Positions 45,995 through 55,478 of a stretch of 64,000 bases of DNA are shown here, piece by piece (within the stretch, counting starts at the first letter, position 1; every line of letters begins with the position of its first letter). The DNA lies in NCBI GenBank assembly GCA_001898965.1, contig MKVW01000001.1, forward strand, positions 370,822-434,821, written 5' to 3'. The position numbers were made by a program, and so were the translations under genes. The notes under the pieces are model-generated. The model was not told the origin of the DNA and made no database searches. It worked only from the letters and a program-made list of their open reading frames with translations. The stretch comes from Rhizobiales bacterium 62-17. GTDB lineage: Bacteria; Pseudomonadota; Alphaproteobacteria; Rhizobiales; Beijerinckiaceae.

Positions 45995-47581
45995 ATGATC
46001 AGTCGTCGCAAGGTGGTTGGCGCGCTTGTCTCGGCGCCTTTCGTTGCCAAGGCCGCGGCCCAGGCTCCGAGCCGCAGCGAAACCCTGCTGCTGGTGCAGG
46101 AATACGGCCCCAACAGCATGGATATGCAGGGCATCGGCTCGTCGCAGCCGGTCAACGGCGTGGCGCTGAATTGCTATGACCGTCTGATCCGCTTCAAGCC
46201 GGTGCCGCTGTCCGACGGCGGAGGCGGCACGTTCAACATGACCGACTTCGAGCCCGAGCTGGCGGAGAGCTGGCAGGTCGCATCAGACGGCATGAGCGTC
46301 ACCTTCAAACTGAAGGACGCGACTTTTCATTCCGGCCGCCAGGTCACGGCCAAAGACGTGAAATGGTCGCTCGATCGCGCTGTGGCGATCGGCGGTTTTG
46401 CCAAGACTCAGATGGCGGCGGGCTCGCTCGAAAGTCCGGAGCAATTCGTTGCGCTGGACGACAAGACGTTTCGCGTCGATTTCGTACGCCGCGACAAGCT
46501 CACATTGCCCAATCTCGCCGTCACCATTCCTTTCGTCATCGACAGCGAACTGGCGATCAAGAACGGCGGTGACGATCCTTGGGCGAAGGAGTGGCTGAAG
46601 AACAATGTCGCGGGCTCCGGCGCGTTCAAGGTGGAGAGCTGGAAGCCAGGCACCGAGACGATCTATGTGCGCAACGAGGACTGGAAAGGCGGCAAGCTGC
46701 CAGCGCTGCGCCGCATCATCGCGCGCGATATTCCTTCGCCTTCGACACGACGCGCGCTGATCGAACGTGGTGACGCTGACATCTCCTATGGCCTGCCACC
46801 GAAGGACTTCAAGGATCTCGCCGATGCAGGCAAGGTCAAAGTGGTTGGCGTGCCTGTGCCGAACGCGCTGTGGTATCTGGCGCTGAACGCCGCGACCGGC
46901 CCGTTCGTCGATAGGCGCCTGCGCCAGGCCGTTGCCTGGGCCATGCCTTACGAGAAAATCCTGCAAGCCTCGATGTTCGGACGTGGCGTGGCCATGTGGG
47001 GCGGGCCTGAAAAGCCGTCAACACTTTGGCCGCAGCCTTACCCGTACAATACCAATATCGAGAAGGCGAAAGCGCTCGTCTCGGAAGCGGCGCCCGGTGG
47101 CGTGAAGACCTCTTTGATCTTCGACACGGGTTCCGCCACCATTGCCGAACCCATGGCCGTGCTTATCAAGGAGGCCCTGGCGCCGATCGGCATCGATGTG
47201 GAGCTGAGCAAGATTCCCGGCGCCAATTTCCGCGGCGAGTTGAACAAGAAGGTCCACCCGATGGCGATCAACCGCTTCGGCGGCTGGCTCGACTTCCCCG
47301 ATTATTATTTCTTCTGGAACTTCCACGGCAACAATTCGATCTTCAATATCTCCAGCTATCAAAGCGCCGAGATGGACAAATTGATCGATGCCGCGCGTTT
47401 CACGCAGGATGCGGCCGCTTATAAGAGCAGCATCCAAGCCTTCGTCGCGCTCGCGGCCAAGGACGCGCCAGTTATTCCGATCGCGCAGCCCTTGCATGAC
47501 GTGGCGATGCAGAAGTCGATTGGCGGCTACCAATTCTGGCCGTGCCGCGAACCGGACTTCCGCTATCTCACCAAGGCGTGA
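45995..47581 (+). CDS. oligopeptide-type (SBP family 5) ABC substrate-binding protein
   Basis: A 528-residue exported binding protein. A twin-arginine-like leader (MISRRKVVGALVSAPF, then AAAQAPSR) and a GGAGAGGGG ribosome site support the start at 45995. The class-C binding-protein fold shows ELAESWQVASDGMSVTFKLKDATFHSGRQVTAKDVKWSLDRA. No dpp/opp permease genes flank it, so it is an orphan. Neighbours are flavin monooxygenases, so it may supply an aromatic or other non-peptide ligand. Confidence 0.9.
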   Translation: MISRRKVVGALVSAPFVAKAAAQAPSRSETLLLVQEYGPNSMDMQGIGSSQPVNGVALNCYDRLIRFKPVPLSDGGGGTFNMTDFEPELAESWQVASDGMSVTFKLKDATFHSGRQVTAKDVKWSLDRAVAIGGFAKTQMAAGSLESPEQFVALDDKTFRVDFVRRDKLTLPNLAVTIPFVIDSELAIKNGGDDPWAKEWLKNNVAGSGAFKVESWKPGTETIYVRNEDWKGGKLPALRRIIARDIPSPSTRRALIERGDADISYGLPPKDFKDLADAGKVKVVGVPVPNALWYLALNAATGPFVDRRLRQAVAWAMPYEKILQASMFGRGVAMWGGPEKPSTLWPQPYPYNTNIEKAKALVSEAAPGGVKTSLIFDTGSATIAEPMAVLIKEALAPIGIDVELSKIPGANFRGELNKKVHPMAINRFGGWLDFPDYYFFWNFHGNNSIFNISSYQSAEMDKLIDAARFTQDAAAYKSSIQAFVALAAKDAPVIPIAQPLHDVAMQKSIGGYQFWPCREPDFRYLTKA

Positions 47582-47590
47582 GGAGAGCGA

Positions 47591-48169
47591 TCAGACCGGT
47601 AGTCCGATGCTCGGGATTTCCGCCGGCAGATAGTCGCCGCCGCGAATGGCTTTCTGCAATTCCTTGAACGGCCGGCCGCTGGCGAAAGCGGCGGCCACCT
47701 TGTCGGGATCGAAGAAGGTGCCGATCGGATTGGCCTTGAAATCGGCGGACGTGCGCATCCATTCGGCCGACTGCGCCCAGTCGCCGAAATTGTCGCTCTG
47801 CAATTCGACGAAATTGCCCTCCGGATCGCGATAGTAGATCGAGATCGTCAGCCCGTGGTCGAGGCAGAAGGTCGGACGGATGCCAGCATCGCGCAGGCGC
47901 TCGTAAGACGCGATCAGATCGTCGAAACTGTCATATTCGAAGGCGCTGTGATGCATGCCGTTGTGCGTGACTTTCTCAGGGTCATCCTCGAGTTTGGGTA
48001 CCGAGAGAAAGGCGACGCGATGGTTGGCCGCGTCATTGGTCATCCAGGCGGCATTGGCATCCTGGAATTGCACCTTCGCGCCTACGACCGTGCCGTACCA
48101 GTCGATCATCTCCTGCAGGCGGCTGGTCTTGAACGTCACGTGATGCAACGCGGGGCGAATAACGGTCAT
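47591..48169 (-). CDS. extradiol-type VOC dioxygenase
   Basis: A 192-residue vicinal-oxygen-chelate protein. The likely 2-His-1-Glu ligands are H10 (ALHHVTF), H74 (GMHHSAFEY) and E122 (GNFVELQSD). This is a one- or one-and-a-half-domain extradiol form, shorter than classical two-domain enzymes of about 300 residues. An AGGAGGGAACC ribosome site fixes the start at 48169. It is co-directional with, and 27 bp downstream of, the FAD monooxygenase at 48197-49834, suggesting hydroxylation then ring cleavage. Confidence 0.85.
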   Translation of the reverse strand: MTVIRPALHHVTFKTSRLQEMIDWYGTVVGAKVQFQDANAAWMTNDAANHRVAFLSVPKLEDDPEKVTHNGMHHSAFEYDSFDDLIASYERLRDAGIRPTFCLDHGLTISIYYRDPEGNFVELQSDNFGDWAQSAEWMRTSADFKANPIGTFFDPDKVAAAFASGRPFKELQKAIRGGDYLPAEIPSIGLPV

Positions 48170-48196
48170 GGTTCCCTCCTTCAAAGAAGATTGTAG

Positions 48197-49834
48197 CTAA
48201 TGCGTTTCCGCCATCGCATGGCCGGTAATCCTGGCGAAGAGAGCGGCGGCATCGCTGGGCGCCTGATCGCCGCGCCACGCGACATGCTGATCCGGCCGGA
48301 TGAGCGCCAGCCGGGCTTCGTAACGGCGCGGCAGCCGGACATCTCCCGGTCGCACGACGGTAAGCGGAATATTCAATTGATCCGCCGCCGCCTGAAAGCG
48401 TTCGGCGCCTTCAGCCTCGTCGGACAAGACCAGCAGCGTATAGCCTTGACCGAAGAGATCGTAGAGTGAGCGCCCGTCCTTTAGCCATTGATGGGGCGCC
48501 AGACATCCCGGGTAAGCGGAGGGCGTGTAAAGCCCGACGGATTGCGGCGGCGGTTCGCCGTTCTCCTCGGCAACGATCGGCGAATGCGCATAATGCGAGC
48601 CGAGTACCACGCCGAGTGTTTTGAACTCACGTACCTTGGTCGCTAGGATCGTTTCGGCCACTTCGCGACGGACGGCTTCGCCGATCTCGCCGGGATATTC
48701 CAACCCAGGCTGGATGAGCTGATTGCCGGTGGCAGAATAGTTGATGGTCGCTTCTTCGATGACGCGCTCATGCACGGGGCGGCGCTCGATCGCATAGGAG
48801 TCGAGCAGGGTAGGGCCGCCCCAACCCTGGATCGTCGCGGCAAGCTTCCAGCCGAGATCGACCGCATCGCCGATACCCATGTTCATGCCGAACCCCCCGA
48901 AGGGCGGATGAAGATGGCAGGCGTCACCGGCGAGAAAGACGCGACCCTTGGCATAGCGGTCGGCAACGAGGCTGCGCGCCACCCAGGGATCGATGCCGAC
49001 GATCTCGGGATCGAAGTCGATCGCGGTGGAACGACGGATCATGTCCTTGCAGGTTTCGGCGTCAGGCACGCCATCGCCGTCGAATTTGGTGACGATGTAA
49101 TACCAGAGGTCGCTACCATCGAGCGGACCCATGAGGCTTGGTATTTCCTCGTTAAGCAGCCAGTAATGGATGGCGCGACCATGCGGATGCATGCGATCGA
49201 GGCCAGGCGCGCGCATCACCAGATTGATGTTGCGCAGGGCGCCGCCCGGGCCATGCATCTTGGCGCCGATATGCTCGCGCACCGCACTGCGCGCGCCGTC
49301 GGCGCCGATGAGATAACGGCAGGAGATCGTGTCGGAACGCTTCTGCGGCAAGTCGCGCAAGGTGACTTCGATATGATCGTCGAAATCGCGCGCCGCTTCG
49401 AATTCGGTTTCGAAACGCACGGTCACGCCCGGCAGCGACACCGCATGATCGCGCAATACCTGTTCCAGCACATATTGCGGCACCCATTGCGCGCCTTCGG
49501 AATAGAGATTGTTCTTGTCGGGCGAAGCTTGCAGTGCATTCTCGAAGCGGCAGATTTCGGGGCCGTTGAGGCGCGTGGCGAAAACGACATTGGCGGGATA
49601 ATCGACCGGCACGGGCGAGGCCGCCCGCAGTTTGTCGGCGATGCCCCAGCGGCGTAGGTGTTCGCGCGTGCGGGCATTGGTGGTCTTGGCGCGCGGGTTG
49701 TAGCCAACCCGATCGTTGCGCTCGACGACGAGGCAGGAGATGCCGCGCGTGCCCAATTCGATGGCGAGTGCCAGGCCGACGGGACCCGCTCCAATGATCA
49801 GAACTTCGGTGTCGGAGGGGGGCTGGCGGTCCAT
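48197..49834 (-). CDS. FAD-dependent aromatic monooxygenase (MhpA/TfdB-like)
   Basis: A 545-residue class A flavoprotein hydroxylase. The dinucleotide motif is LIIGAGPVGLALAIELGTRG; the C-terminal FAD motif is VFLAGDACHLHPPFGGFGMNMGIGDAVDLGWKLAA. A thioredoxin-like tail follows, as in phenol hydroxylase relatives. It likely hydroxylates an aromatic acid or phenol. Operon with the extradiol-type VOC gene; divergent from the LysR gene at 49948. Confidence 0.92.
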   Translation of the reverse strand: MDRQPPSDTEVLIIGAGPVGLALAIELGTRGISCLVVERNDRVGYNPRAKTTNARTREHLRRWGIADKLRAASPVPVDYPANVVFATRLNGPEICRFENALQASPDKNNLYSEGAQWVPQYVLEQVLRDHAVSLPGVTVRFETEFEAARDFDDHIEVTLRDLPQKRSDTISCRYLIGADGARSAVREHIGAKMHGPGGALRNINLVMRAPGLDRMHPHGRAIHYWLLNEEIPSLMGPLDGSDLWYYIVTKFDGDGVPDAETCKDMIRRSTAIDFDPEIVGIDPWVARSLVADRYAKGRVFLAGDACHLHPPFGGFGMNMGIGDAVDLGWKLAATIQGWGGPTLLDSYAIERRPVHERVIEEATINYSATGNQLIQPGLEYPGEIGEAVRREVAETILATKVREFKTLGVVLGSHYAHSPIVAEENGEPPPQSVGLYTPSAYPGCLAPHQWLKDGRSLYDLFGQGYTLLVLSDEAEGAERFQAAADQLNIPLTVVRPGDVRLPRRYEARLALIRPDQHVAWRGDQAPSDAAALFARITGHAMAETH

Positions 49835-49919
49835 GTTTCCTTCCCAGTGTCGCGGATTGCAGCTTTGTCAGCATTATCGCCATCCTACTGATTGCAGGAA
49901 GATGCCAAAAGTGTTCTTC

Positions 49920-49938
49920 TGATAGCAAAATAGTATCA
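49920..49938. promoter_or_regulatory. candidate LysR operator
   Basis: TGATA-N9-TATCA (49920-49924, 49934-49938) lies in the 113-bp gap between the divergent FAD monooxygenase and LysR genes, 10 bp before the LysR start. Assignment rests on symmetry and place. Confidence 0.45.
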
Positions 49939-49947
49939 AAGGCCACG

Positions 49948-50871
49948 ATGAAGCTCAATCAGTTCCGCAATGTGCTGGAGATCGCCGAACGGGGCAGCCT
50001 GCGGGCGGCGGCGCGCAGCCTGCAATTCGCCCAGCCGGCCCTCACCCGCAGTCTCCAGGAACTGGAGCATGAGATCGGCGGGCCGCTGTTCGAGCGCCAG
50101 GCGCGCGGCATGGTGCTGACGCCGCTCGGCGAAGCCTTCGTGCGCCGCGCCCGCACCGTACTTGAAGACGTGCGCCGCATTCGCGAGGAGGCCGAGCAGA
50201 TGCGTGGCGGCGGCGCCGGCCAGATTGTCGCTGGCCTGTCGATCGCCGCGCATATGCAACTTCTGCCGAATGCGCTCAGGATTTTCCGACAGCGCTATCC
50301 GGGCGTCGATCTCAACATCATCGAAGGCTTCTATCCGACCGTGGAGAAAGCACTGCTGGAAGGCACGATGGATTTCTATATTGGCCCCGAGGCCGATCCG
50401 ACCTTCGCGCCCGGCTTGCAACAGATTGTGCTCTCTCCCAATGAACGCATCGTCATCGGTCGCAAAAACCACCCTCTGGCGAGCGCCCGTTCGCTGAAGG
50501 AGTTGGGCGATACCGAATGGGCCAATAATACGATCACCCAACCGGCGGACGATGAACTCAGCGCTTTGTTCGCCGAGCATGGCCTGGGCAAGCCGCGACT
50601 GGCGATGCGCACGCAATCGGCGCTCAGTCTGTTGGTCGCGCTGGCCTCTTCCGACCTTCTGGCGATGGTGCCCAGGCAGTGGGAGCGGTTTGAGCTGATG
50701 GGCGAGACCTTGCAGATGATCCCCATTCGCGAGCGTCTGTCGGCACCGCGCCTGGTTTTGATCCGCCGCGCTGCCATGCCGTTGACGCCGGCTGCCGAAC
50801 ATTTCGCGCAATTGCTGATGAACAATGCGATTGAAAAGCCCGCGGCGAAGCGATCGGCCAGAAAGTTTTGA
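49948..50871 (+). CDS. LysR-family transcriptional regulator
   Basis: A 307-residue regulator. The helix-turn-helix is at the N terminus (MKLNQFRNVLEIAERGSLRAAARSLQFAQPALTRSLQELEHEIG). The effector domain resembles GbpR/aromatic-acid regulators. It is divergent from the monooxygenase-VOC operon and convergent, 6 bp away, with the Liv operon end. It probably controls the aromatic genes. Confidence 0.93.
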   Translation: MKLNQFRNVLEIAERGSLRAAARSLQFAQPALTRSLQELEHEIGGPLFERQARGMVLTPLGEAFVRRARTVLEDVRRIREEAEQMRGGGAGQIVAGLSIAAHMQLLPNALRIFRQRYPGVDLNIIEGFYPTVEKALLEGTMDFYIGPEADPTFAPGLQQIVLSPNERIVIGRKNHPLASARSLKELGDTEWANNTITQPADDELSALFAEHGLGKPRLAMRTQSALSLLVALASSDLLAMVPRQWERFELMGETLQMIPIRERLSAPRLVLIRRAAMPLTPAAEHFAQLLMNNAIEKPAAKRSARKF

Positions 50872-50877
50872 GGCGGA

Positions 50878-51591
50878 TTACACGCCGAGATAGCGGGTCT
50901 TGATCTCGCCATCGGCGACAAGCGCCGCCGACGTGCCGCTCCACACCACGCGGCCTCGTTCCAGCACATAGTGGCGATCGGCAATGCGGGTGAGGGCGTC
51001 GACATTCTTGTCGACGATCAGGATCGACATGCCCGTCGCCTTGATCTCTTCGATGACGCTCCAGATATGGGCGCGCACCAGCGGCGCCAGTCCCTCGGTT
51101 GCCTCATCCAGGATCAGCAGGCGCGGATTGGTGAGGAGCGCACGGCCGATGGCAAGCATTTGCTGTTCACCGCCGGACAGCAGATTGCCCCAGCTCGATA
51201 GGCGTTCGCGCAACGGCGGGAACAGTTTCAGCACCCGCTCCACATCCCAGCCATTCGATGTGTTTCGCGTCGCCGTGGCGATAAGATTCTCGCGCACCGA
51301 CAGGTTGGGAAAGATTTGCCGTCCTTCCGGTACGAGCCCAATGCCGCGCCGGGCGATCGCATAGGCCGGCAATCGCTGCACCGCCGCGCCGGCAAAGCGG
51401 ATGTCGCCAGCGGTGGGCGTGACGATGCCCATGATCGAATGGATGGTGGTGGTCTTGCCCATGCCGTTGCGGCCGAGCAGGGTGACGACCTCGCCCTCGC
51501 GAACATCGAGCGATAGGCCGAACAGCACGCGGCTTTCGCCATAGCCGGCTTCCAGGCCGTTCACCGCGAGGAGGGGTGTGGTGCCGGTCAT
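50878..51591 (-). CDS. livF: branched-chain-type ABC transporter ATPase (LivF-like)
   Basis: A 237-residue ATPase with Walker A GRNGMGKTTT, signature LSGGEQQMLAIGRAL and Walker B LLILDEATEGLAP. The GMGKTT loop marks LivF rather than LivG. Last gene of the five-gene importer; its start overlaps the preceding livG stop by 4 bp. Substrate is set by the binding protein at 54246-55409, not necessarily an amino acid. Confidence 0.93.
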   Translation of the reverse strand: MTGTTPLLAVNGLEAGYGESRVLFGLSLDVREGEVVTLLGRNGMGKTTTIHSIMGIVTPTAGDIRFAGAAVQRLPAYAIARRGIGLVPEGRQIFPNLSVRENLIATATRNTSNGWDVERVLKLFPPLRERLSSWGNLLSGGEQQMLAIGRALLTNPRLLILDEATEGLAPLVRAHIWSVIEEIKATGMSILIVDKNVDALTRIADRHYVLERGRVVWSGTSAALVADGEIKTRYLGV

Positions 51592-52355
51592 GCGGCACCT
51601 TCATCGCCAAGATAGGCGCGGCGCACATCCGGATTGGCGCGGATCGCCGTCGGCAGGCCGCTGGCAATGATGCGACCCGAAACCAGAACCGAAATGACAT
51701 CGGCCAAAGCAAACACCGCATCCATGTCGTGTTCGATCATCAGAATGGTCAATTGGCCTTTGATGGAAGCCAGAAGTTTGACTACACGCGCCGCCTCCTC
51801 CGGTCCGGTGCCGGCAAGCGGTTCGTCGAGCAGCAGCAGTTTCGGCTCGGTCGCCAGCGCGATGCCGATTTCAAGCGCGCGCTTTTCGCCATGGGACAAT
51901 TGGCCGGCGGGCACATCGGCCCGCGTACTAAGGCCAATGGTGTCGAGGACATGACGGGCCGGTTCGCGCAGGCTGGGATCGCGGCTGGCGTCAGTCCAGA
52001 AGCGAAAACTATGCGGCTCGCGCGCTTGCACGGCGAGCGCCAGATTGTCGAGCACTGTCAGTTCCAAAATCACATTGGTGATCTGGAAGGAGCGGGCGAA
52101 GCCGCCACGCGCCCGTTGATAAGCGGGCAGGCGATCGACGGGCTGACCATCGAACAGAATGGTCCCGCTGTCGGGCCGCAACTGTCCGGCGAGCTGCGCG
52201 ATCAAGGTCGTCTTGCCGGCGCCATTGGGGCCGATGATGGCATGCAGGGAGCCGCGTTGGACGTCGAGGTCAATGCCGTCGCTGGCGACGATGCCGCCAT
52301 AGCGTTTGCGGATCTGCCGGGTTTCGAGCAGCACGTCGCTCATCGGCTCAGCCAT
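51588..52355 (-). CDS. livG: branched-chain-type ABC transporter ATPase (LivG-like)
   Basis: A 255-residue ATPase with Walker A GPNGAGKTTL, signature LSHGEKRALEIGIAL and Walker B LLLLDEPLAG. The long C-terminal helix region is that of LivG. It overlaps livM by 8 bp and livF by 4 bp, showing tight co-translation. Confidence 0.93.
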   Translation of the reverse strand: MAEPMSDVLLETRQIRKRYGGIVASDGIDLDVQRGSLHAIIGPNGAGKTTLIAQLAGQLRPDSGTILFDGQPVDRLPAYQRARGGFARSFQITNVILELTVLDNLALAVQAREPHSFRFWTDASRDPSLREPARHVLDTIGLSTRADVPAGQLSHGEKRALEIGIALATEPKLLLLDEPLAGTGPEEAARVVKLLASIKGQLTILMIEHDMDAVFALADVISVLVSGRIIASGLPTAIRANPDVRRAYLGDEGAA

Positions 52356-53280
52356 GGGGACGCCCGCCTTTTGCCATGCCGCCGAGCAGCCCGGTCTTGC
52401 CCATCAACACCAGGGCGATGAGAACCATGCCGAGCAGCGCGCCCCAATAAGTCGTGAACGAGGCCAAGACCTTTTCGAGCAGGAGGAACATAATGGCACC
52501 GATGACGGGACCAACGATCGTGCCCATGCCGCCGGCGATCACCATGACGAGCAGGTCGCCGGAGCGCGACCATTGCATGATCGAGGGCGAGACGAAGAGT
52601 GTCTGATTGGCGAGCAATGCGCCGGCGAAGCCGCAGATGGCGCCAGAAATAACGAAGGCTGTCAGCTTGTAGCGAAAGGTCGGAAAGCCGATGGCGATCA
52701 TGCGGCTCTCGTTGAATTTCATGCCGCGCAACAGCATGCCGAAGCGCGACCGCACGATGCGGAAACTCAGCCACAGAAAGAAGGCGAGGCAGGCGAGGAC
52801 GAAATAATAAAAGACCTGCGTATTGCCGAAATTGAGGCCGAGATCGCTGTGGGCGTTCAAGGTCAATCCATCGTCGCCGCCGAAACTGTTGATGCTGATG
52901 GCCAGGAAATAGACCATCTGGCTGAAGGCCAGCGTGATCATCAGGAAGAAGACGCCGCTGGTGCGCAGCGACACCGCGCCGATGAACAGTGCCGCACCGG
53001 CCGAGGCCAAAGTTGCTACGCCCAATTGCACGAAGCCGTTGCTGATGCCGTAGAAATCGAGAATGCCGACCGCATAGCCGCCGATGCCGAGATAAACCGC
53101 ATGCCCCAGGCTGATCAGCCCGCCGAACCCCAAGATGAGATCGAGGCTTAAGGCGGCGATGCCGAATATCATCATGCGTGTCGCCACGGTCAGATAATAG
53201 CTTTCGCCCATGGCGGCGAAGAGCAGCGGCAGCAGCGCCAAAACGACGACCATGGCCAGAGCAATGCGTTCTTTGGTCAT
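52348..53280 (-). CDS. livM: branched-chain-type ABC permease (LivM-like)
   Basis: A 310-residue permease with eight or more helices and the family blocks GFGGLISLGHAVYLGIGGYA and FGMLLRGMKFNESRMIAIGFP, the EAA-like coupling loop, followed by KLTAFVISGAICGFAGALLA. Partner of the permease at 53295-54218 (14-bp gap). Confidence 0.92.
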   Translation of the reverse strand: MTKERIALAMVVVLALLPLLFAAMGESYYLTVATRMMIFGIAALSLDLILGFGGLISLGHAVYLGIGGYAVGILDFYGISNGFVQLGVATLASAGAALFIGAVSLRTSGVFFLMITLAFSQMVYFLAISINSFGGDDGLTLNAHSDLGLNFGNTQVFYYFVLACLAFFLWLSFRIVRSRFGMLLRGMKFNESRMIAIGFPTFRYKLTAFVISGAICGFAGALLANQTLFVSPSIMQWSRSGDLLVMVIAGGMGTIVGPVIGAIMFLLLEKVLASFTTYWGALLGMVLIALVLMGKTGLLGGMAKGGRPHG

Positions 53281-53294
53281 GTCGCGGGCGGGCC

Positions 53295-54218
53295 TCAGCG
53301 GCTCTTGGGAGGAAACAGGCCCTGCGGCCGGAAGAACAGGATGATCGCCATCAAAATGTAGATCAGCATGGAAGCGATGGCCGGCGCGCTGTTATCGGCG
53401 GCGGCACGTTCGAGAAACAGGCCGAACAGTGGTTTCATGAAGGAGCGGCCCAGCGTATCGATAAGGCCGATGACGAGCGCGGCACAGAAGGCGCCTTCAA
53501 CCGAGCCCAGTCCGCCGACGACGATGACGACGAAGGCGAGGATCAAAACATTGTCGCCCATGCCCGGAATGACCGTGAAGATCGGTCCAGCCATGAGGCC
53601 GGCAAGACCGGCAAGCCCAGCGCCCAGTGCGAAGACCAGGGCATAGAGAACGACCACGTTGACGCCCAGCGCGCTGGCCATGGTGCGGTTGGAGGCACTG
53701 GCCCGGATCAGCATGCCAAGCCGGGTGTGGCGCAAGAGCACGTAGAGCAGGGCGGCGACCGCAAGACCGACGACAATGATCGCCAGGCGATAAGCGGGAT
53801 AGGAGATCAGGCCGAAAATATTGACCTGACCGGACAGGAACGGTGGCACGCGGGCAAACAGCGCCGCCGGCCCCCAGATCAGGCGTGCGAGATCGTTGAA
53901 GATCAAAGTGAGGCCGAAGGTCACCAATACATGGTCGAGGTGATCGCCCTTATAGATGCGCCGAAAGATCAGGAATTCGGCGATCAGCCCGATGAGCAAC
54001 GCGCCGCCCAGCCCGGCGACGACACCGAGCAGGAAGGATTGGCTGGAGGCATAGACGAAGGCACCGAGATAGGCACCGGCCATATAGAACGAGCCGTGCG
54101 CCAGATTGACCAGGTTCATGATGCCGAACACGAGCGTCAGCCCGGCCGACATCAAGAACAGCATAATGCCGAGCTGCATGCCGTTGAGGCATTGTTCGAG
54201 CAGCAGGGTCGCGCTCAT
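53295..54218 (-). CDS. livH: branched-chain-type ABC permease (LivH-like)
   Basis: A 307-residue permease. The N terminus LLLEQCLNGMQLGIMLFLMSAGLTLVFGIMNLVNLAHGSFYMAGAY is the LivH hallmark, and LGMLIRASASNRTMASALGVNV is the coupling loop. It lies 27 bp downstream of the binding-protein gene. Confidence 0.92.
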   Translation of the reverse strand: MSATLLLEQCLNGMQLGIMLFLMSAGLTLVFGIMNLVNLAHGSFYMAGAYLGAFVYASSQSFLLGVVAGLGGALLIGLIAEFLIFRRIYKGDHLDHVLVTFGLTLIFNDLARLIWGPAALFARVPPFLSGQVNIFGLISYPAYRLAIIVVGLAVAALLYVLLRHTRLGMLIRASASNRTMASALGVNVVVLYALVFALGAGLAGLAGLMAGPIFTVIPGMGDNVLILAFVVIVVGGLGSVEGAFCAALVIGLIDTLGRSFMKPLFGLFLERAAADNSAPAIASMLIYILMAIILFFRPQGLFPPKSR

Positions 54219-54245
54219 GACGGGTCCTGGTCTGGTATCGCGATC

Positions 54246-55409
54246 CTATTTCATCGAACAGGTTTGCGCATAGGCATCGCCATAATTCTCCAGCGCCTTG
54301 TCCTGGATCACGATGCGCGGCTTACCGTCGGCGCCCTTTTTGACCTCGCCTTGATAGAAGGTCTGGATCGGGAACTGATTGGTATTGAGCTTGAAAGCGC
54401 CCCGCGGCGATTCGAACTGCGCTTTGCGGAGAGCGGCCAGGAAAGCCGGCTTATCCTCGATCTTGCCATTGACCGCCTTCACGGCAGTGTCGAGCAGCAT
54501 GATCGTGTCATAGGCATGCACCGCATAGGGCGCCGGCACGCGACCATATTTTTTCTCAAAGCCGCTGACGAATTTCTTGTTCGTCGCATTGTCGAGATCG
54601 GGCGCCCAGGAGGTTGCGACGATCAGGCCAAGCGCATCGTCGCCGATCGCCGGCAGAGTGGACTCATCCACCGTATAGGCGCTGTAGAGCGGAAATTTGT
54701 CTTTTAGCCCGGCCTGCGCATATTGCTTGACGAACTGCACGCCGAGACCGCCGGGATAGAAGGCGAAGACGGCGCTGGCATTGCTCGATTTGATTTGCGA
54801 CAGCTCGGCGGAGAAATCGAGCTGCGTCAGCGGCGTATAGACTTCCGCCGCGACCGAGCCCTTATAGAAGCGCTTCAGGCCGGCGATGACGTCCTTGCCC
54901 GCCGCGTAGTTCGGCGCGATCAGATAGATGTTCTGCAGGCCTTTTTTCTGCAGATAGGCGCCCATGCCTTCGGCCCAGTTGTCACCCTGCCATGAGGTCG
55001 AGAAGAAATAGGGCGAGCAATCCTTGCCGGCGAGCTGCGATGGCCCGGGATTGGAGCTGATGGTGACGGTCTTGGCATCGACCAGCGGCTTGTAGACCGC
55101 CAGCATCAGATTGGAAAAGCTGAAGCCGATCGCCGCGTCCACTTTGTCGGATTGAACGAATTTTTCCGCCAGTTGCCGCGCCACATCGGCCTTTTGTTGG
55201 TCATCCTCGACGATGACACGAGCCGGCAGGCCACCGATCTTGCCGCCGAGCTGTTCCACGGCGAGCTGCATGCCATCACGGATCTCAGTGCCAATGATCG
55301 CATTGGGTCCCGAGAGCGTCGACATGAAGCCCAAGGTGATTTTATCGGCGGCGTGAGCCGGGACAGCCAAAAGACCGGCCGCGGCCAGCAGCAAAATACG
55401 CTTATCCAT
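54246..55409 (-). CDS. Liv-type ABC substrate-binding protein
   Basis: A 387-residue periplasmic protein (peripla_BP_6 fold). A signal peptide (ILLLAAAGLLAVPAHAAD) precedes the first lobe KITLGFMSTLSGPNAIIGTEIRDGMQLAVEQLGGKIGG, with VIVEDDQQKADVARQLAEKFV next. The family includes binders of branched-chain amino acids, amides, urea and many aromatic acids. First gene of the importer, 69 bp after the MetE-like gene. Neighbouring aromatic genes make an aromatic or methylated ligand possible. Confidence 0.92.
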   Translation of the reverse strand: MDKRILLLAAAGLLAVPAHAADKITLGFMSTLSGPNAIIGTEIRDGMQLAVEQLGGKIGGLPARVIVEDDQQKADVARQLAEKFVQSDKVDAAIGFSFSNLMLAVYKPLVDAKTVTISSNPGPSQLAGKDCSPYFFSTSWQGDNWAEGMGAYLQKKGLQNIYLIAPNYAAGKDVIAGLKRFYKGSVAAEVYTPLTQLDFSAELSQIKSSNASAVFAFYPGGLGVQFVKQYAQAGLKDKFPLYSAYTVDESTLPAIGDDALGLIVATSWAPDLDNATNKKFVSGFEKKYGRVPAPYAVHAYDTIMLLDTAVKAVNGKIEDKPAFLAALRKAQFESPRGAFKLNTNQFPIQTFYQGEVKKGADGKPRIVIQDKALENYGDAYAQTCSMK

Positions 55410-55450
55410 TTTCCCCTCCCGAAAAACGTAGCGTTGAAAAACCTGGGCAC

Positions 55451-55471
55451 GGTTCCGACGAGGTCGGAACC
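55451..55471. terminator. hairpin between MetE-like gene and the Liv operon
   Basis: GGTTCCGAC (55451-55459) and GTCGGAACC (55463-55471) form a perfect 9-bp stem with a GAG loop. On the minus strand a short T-run follows about 10 bases later. It may act as an attenuator or partial terminator that lets the MetE-like gene be expressed more than the importer. Confidence 0.5.
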
Positions 55472-55478
55472 GAAAGCC

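Noticed and set aside
53178..54707. A 509-codon plus-strand frame opposite the Liv permease and binding-protein genes
   Set aside because: It is rich in Asp, Glu, Gln and His as expected for the reverse of hydrophobic permease codons, and the minus-strand genes are clear family members.
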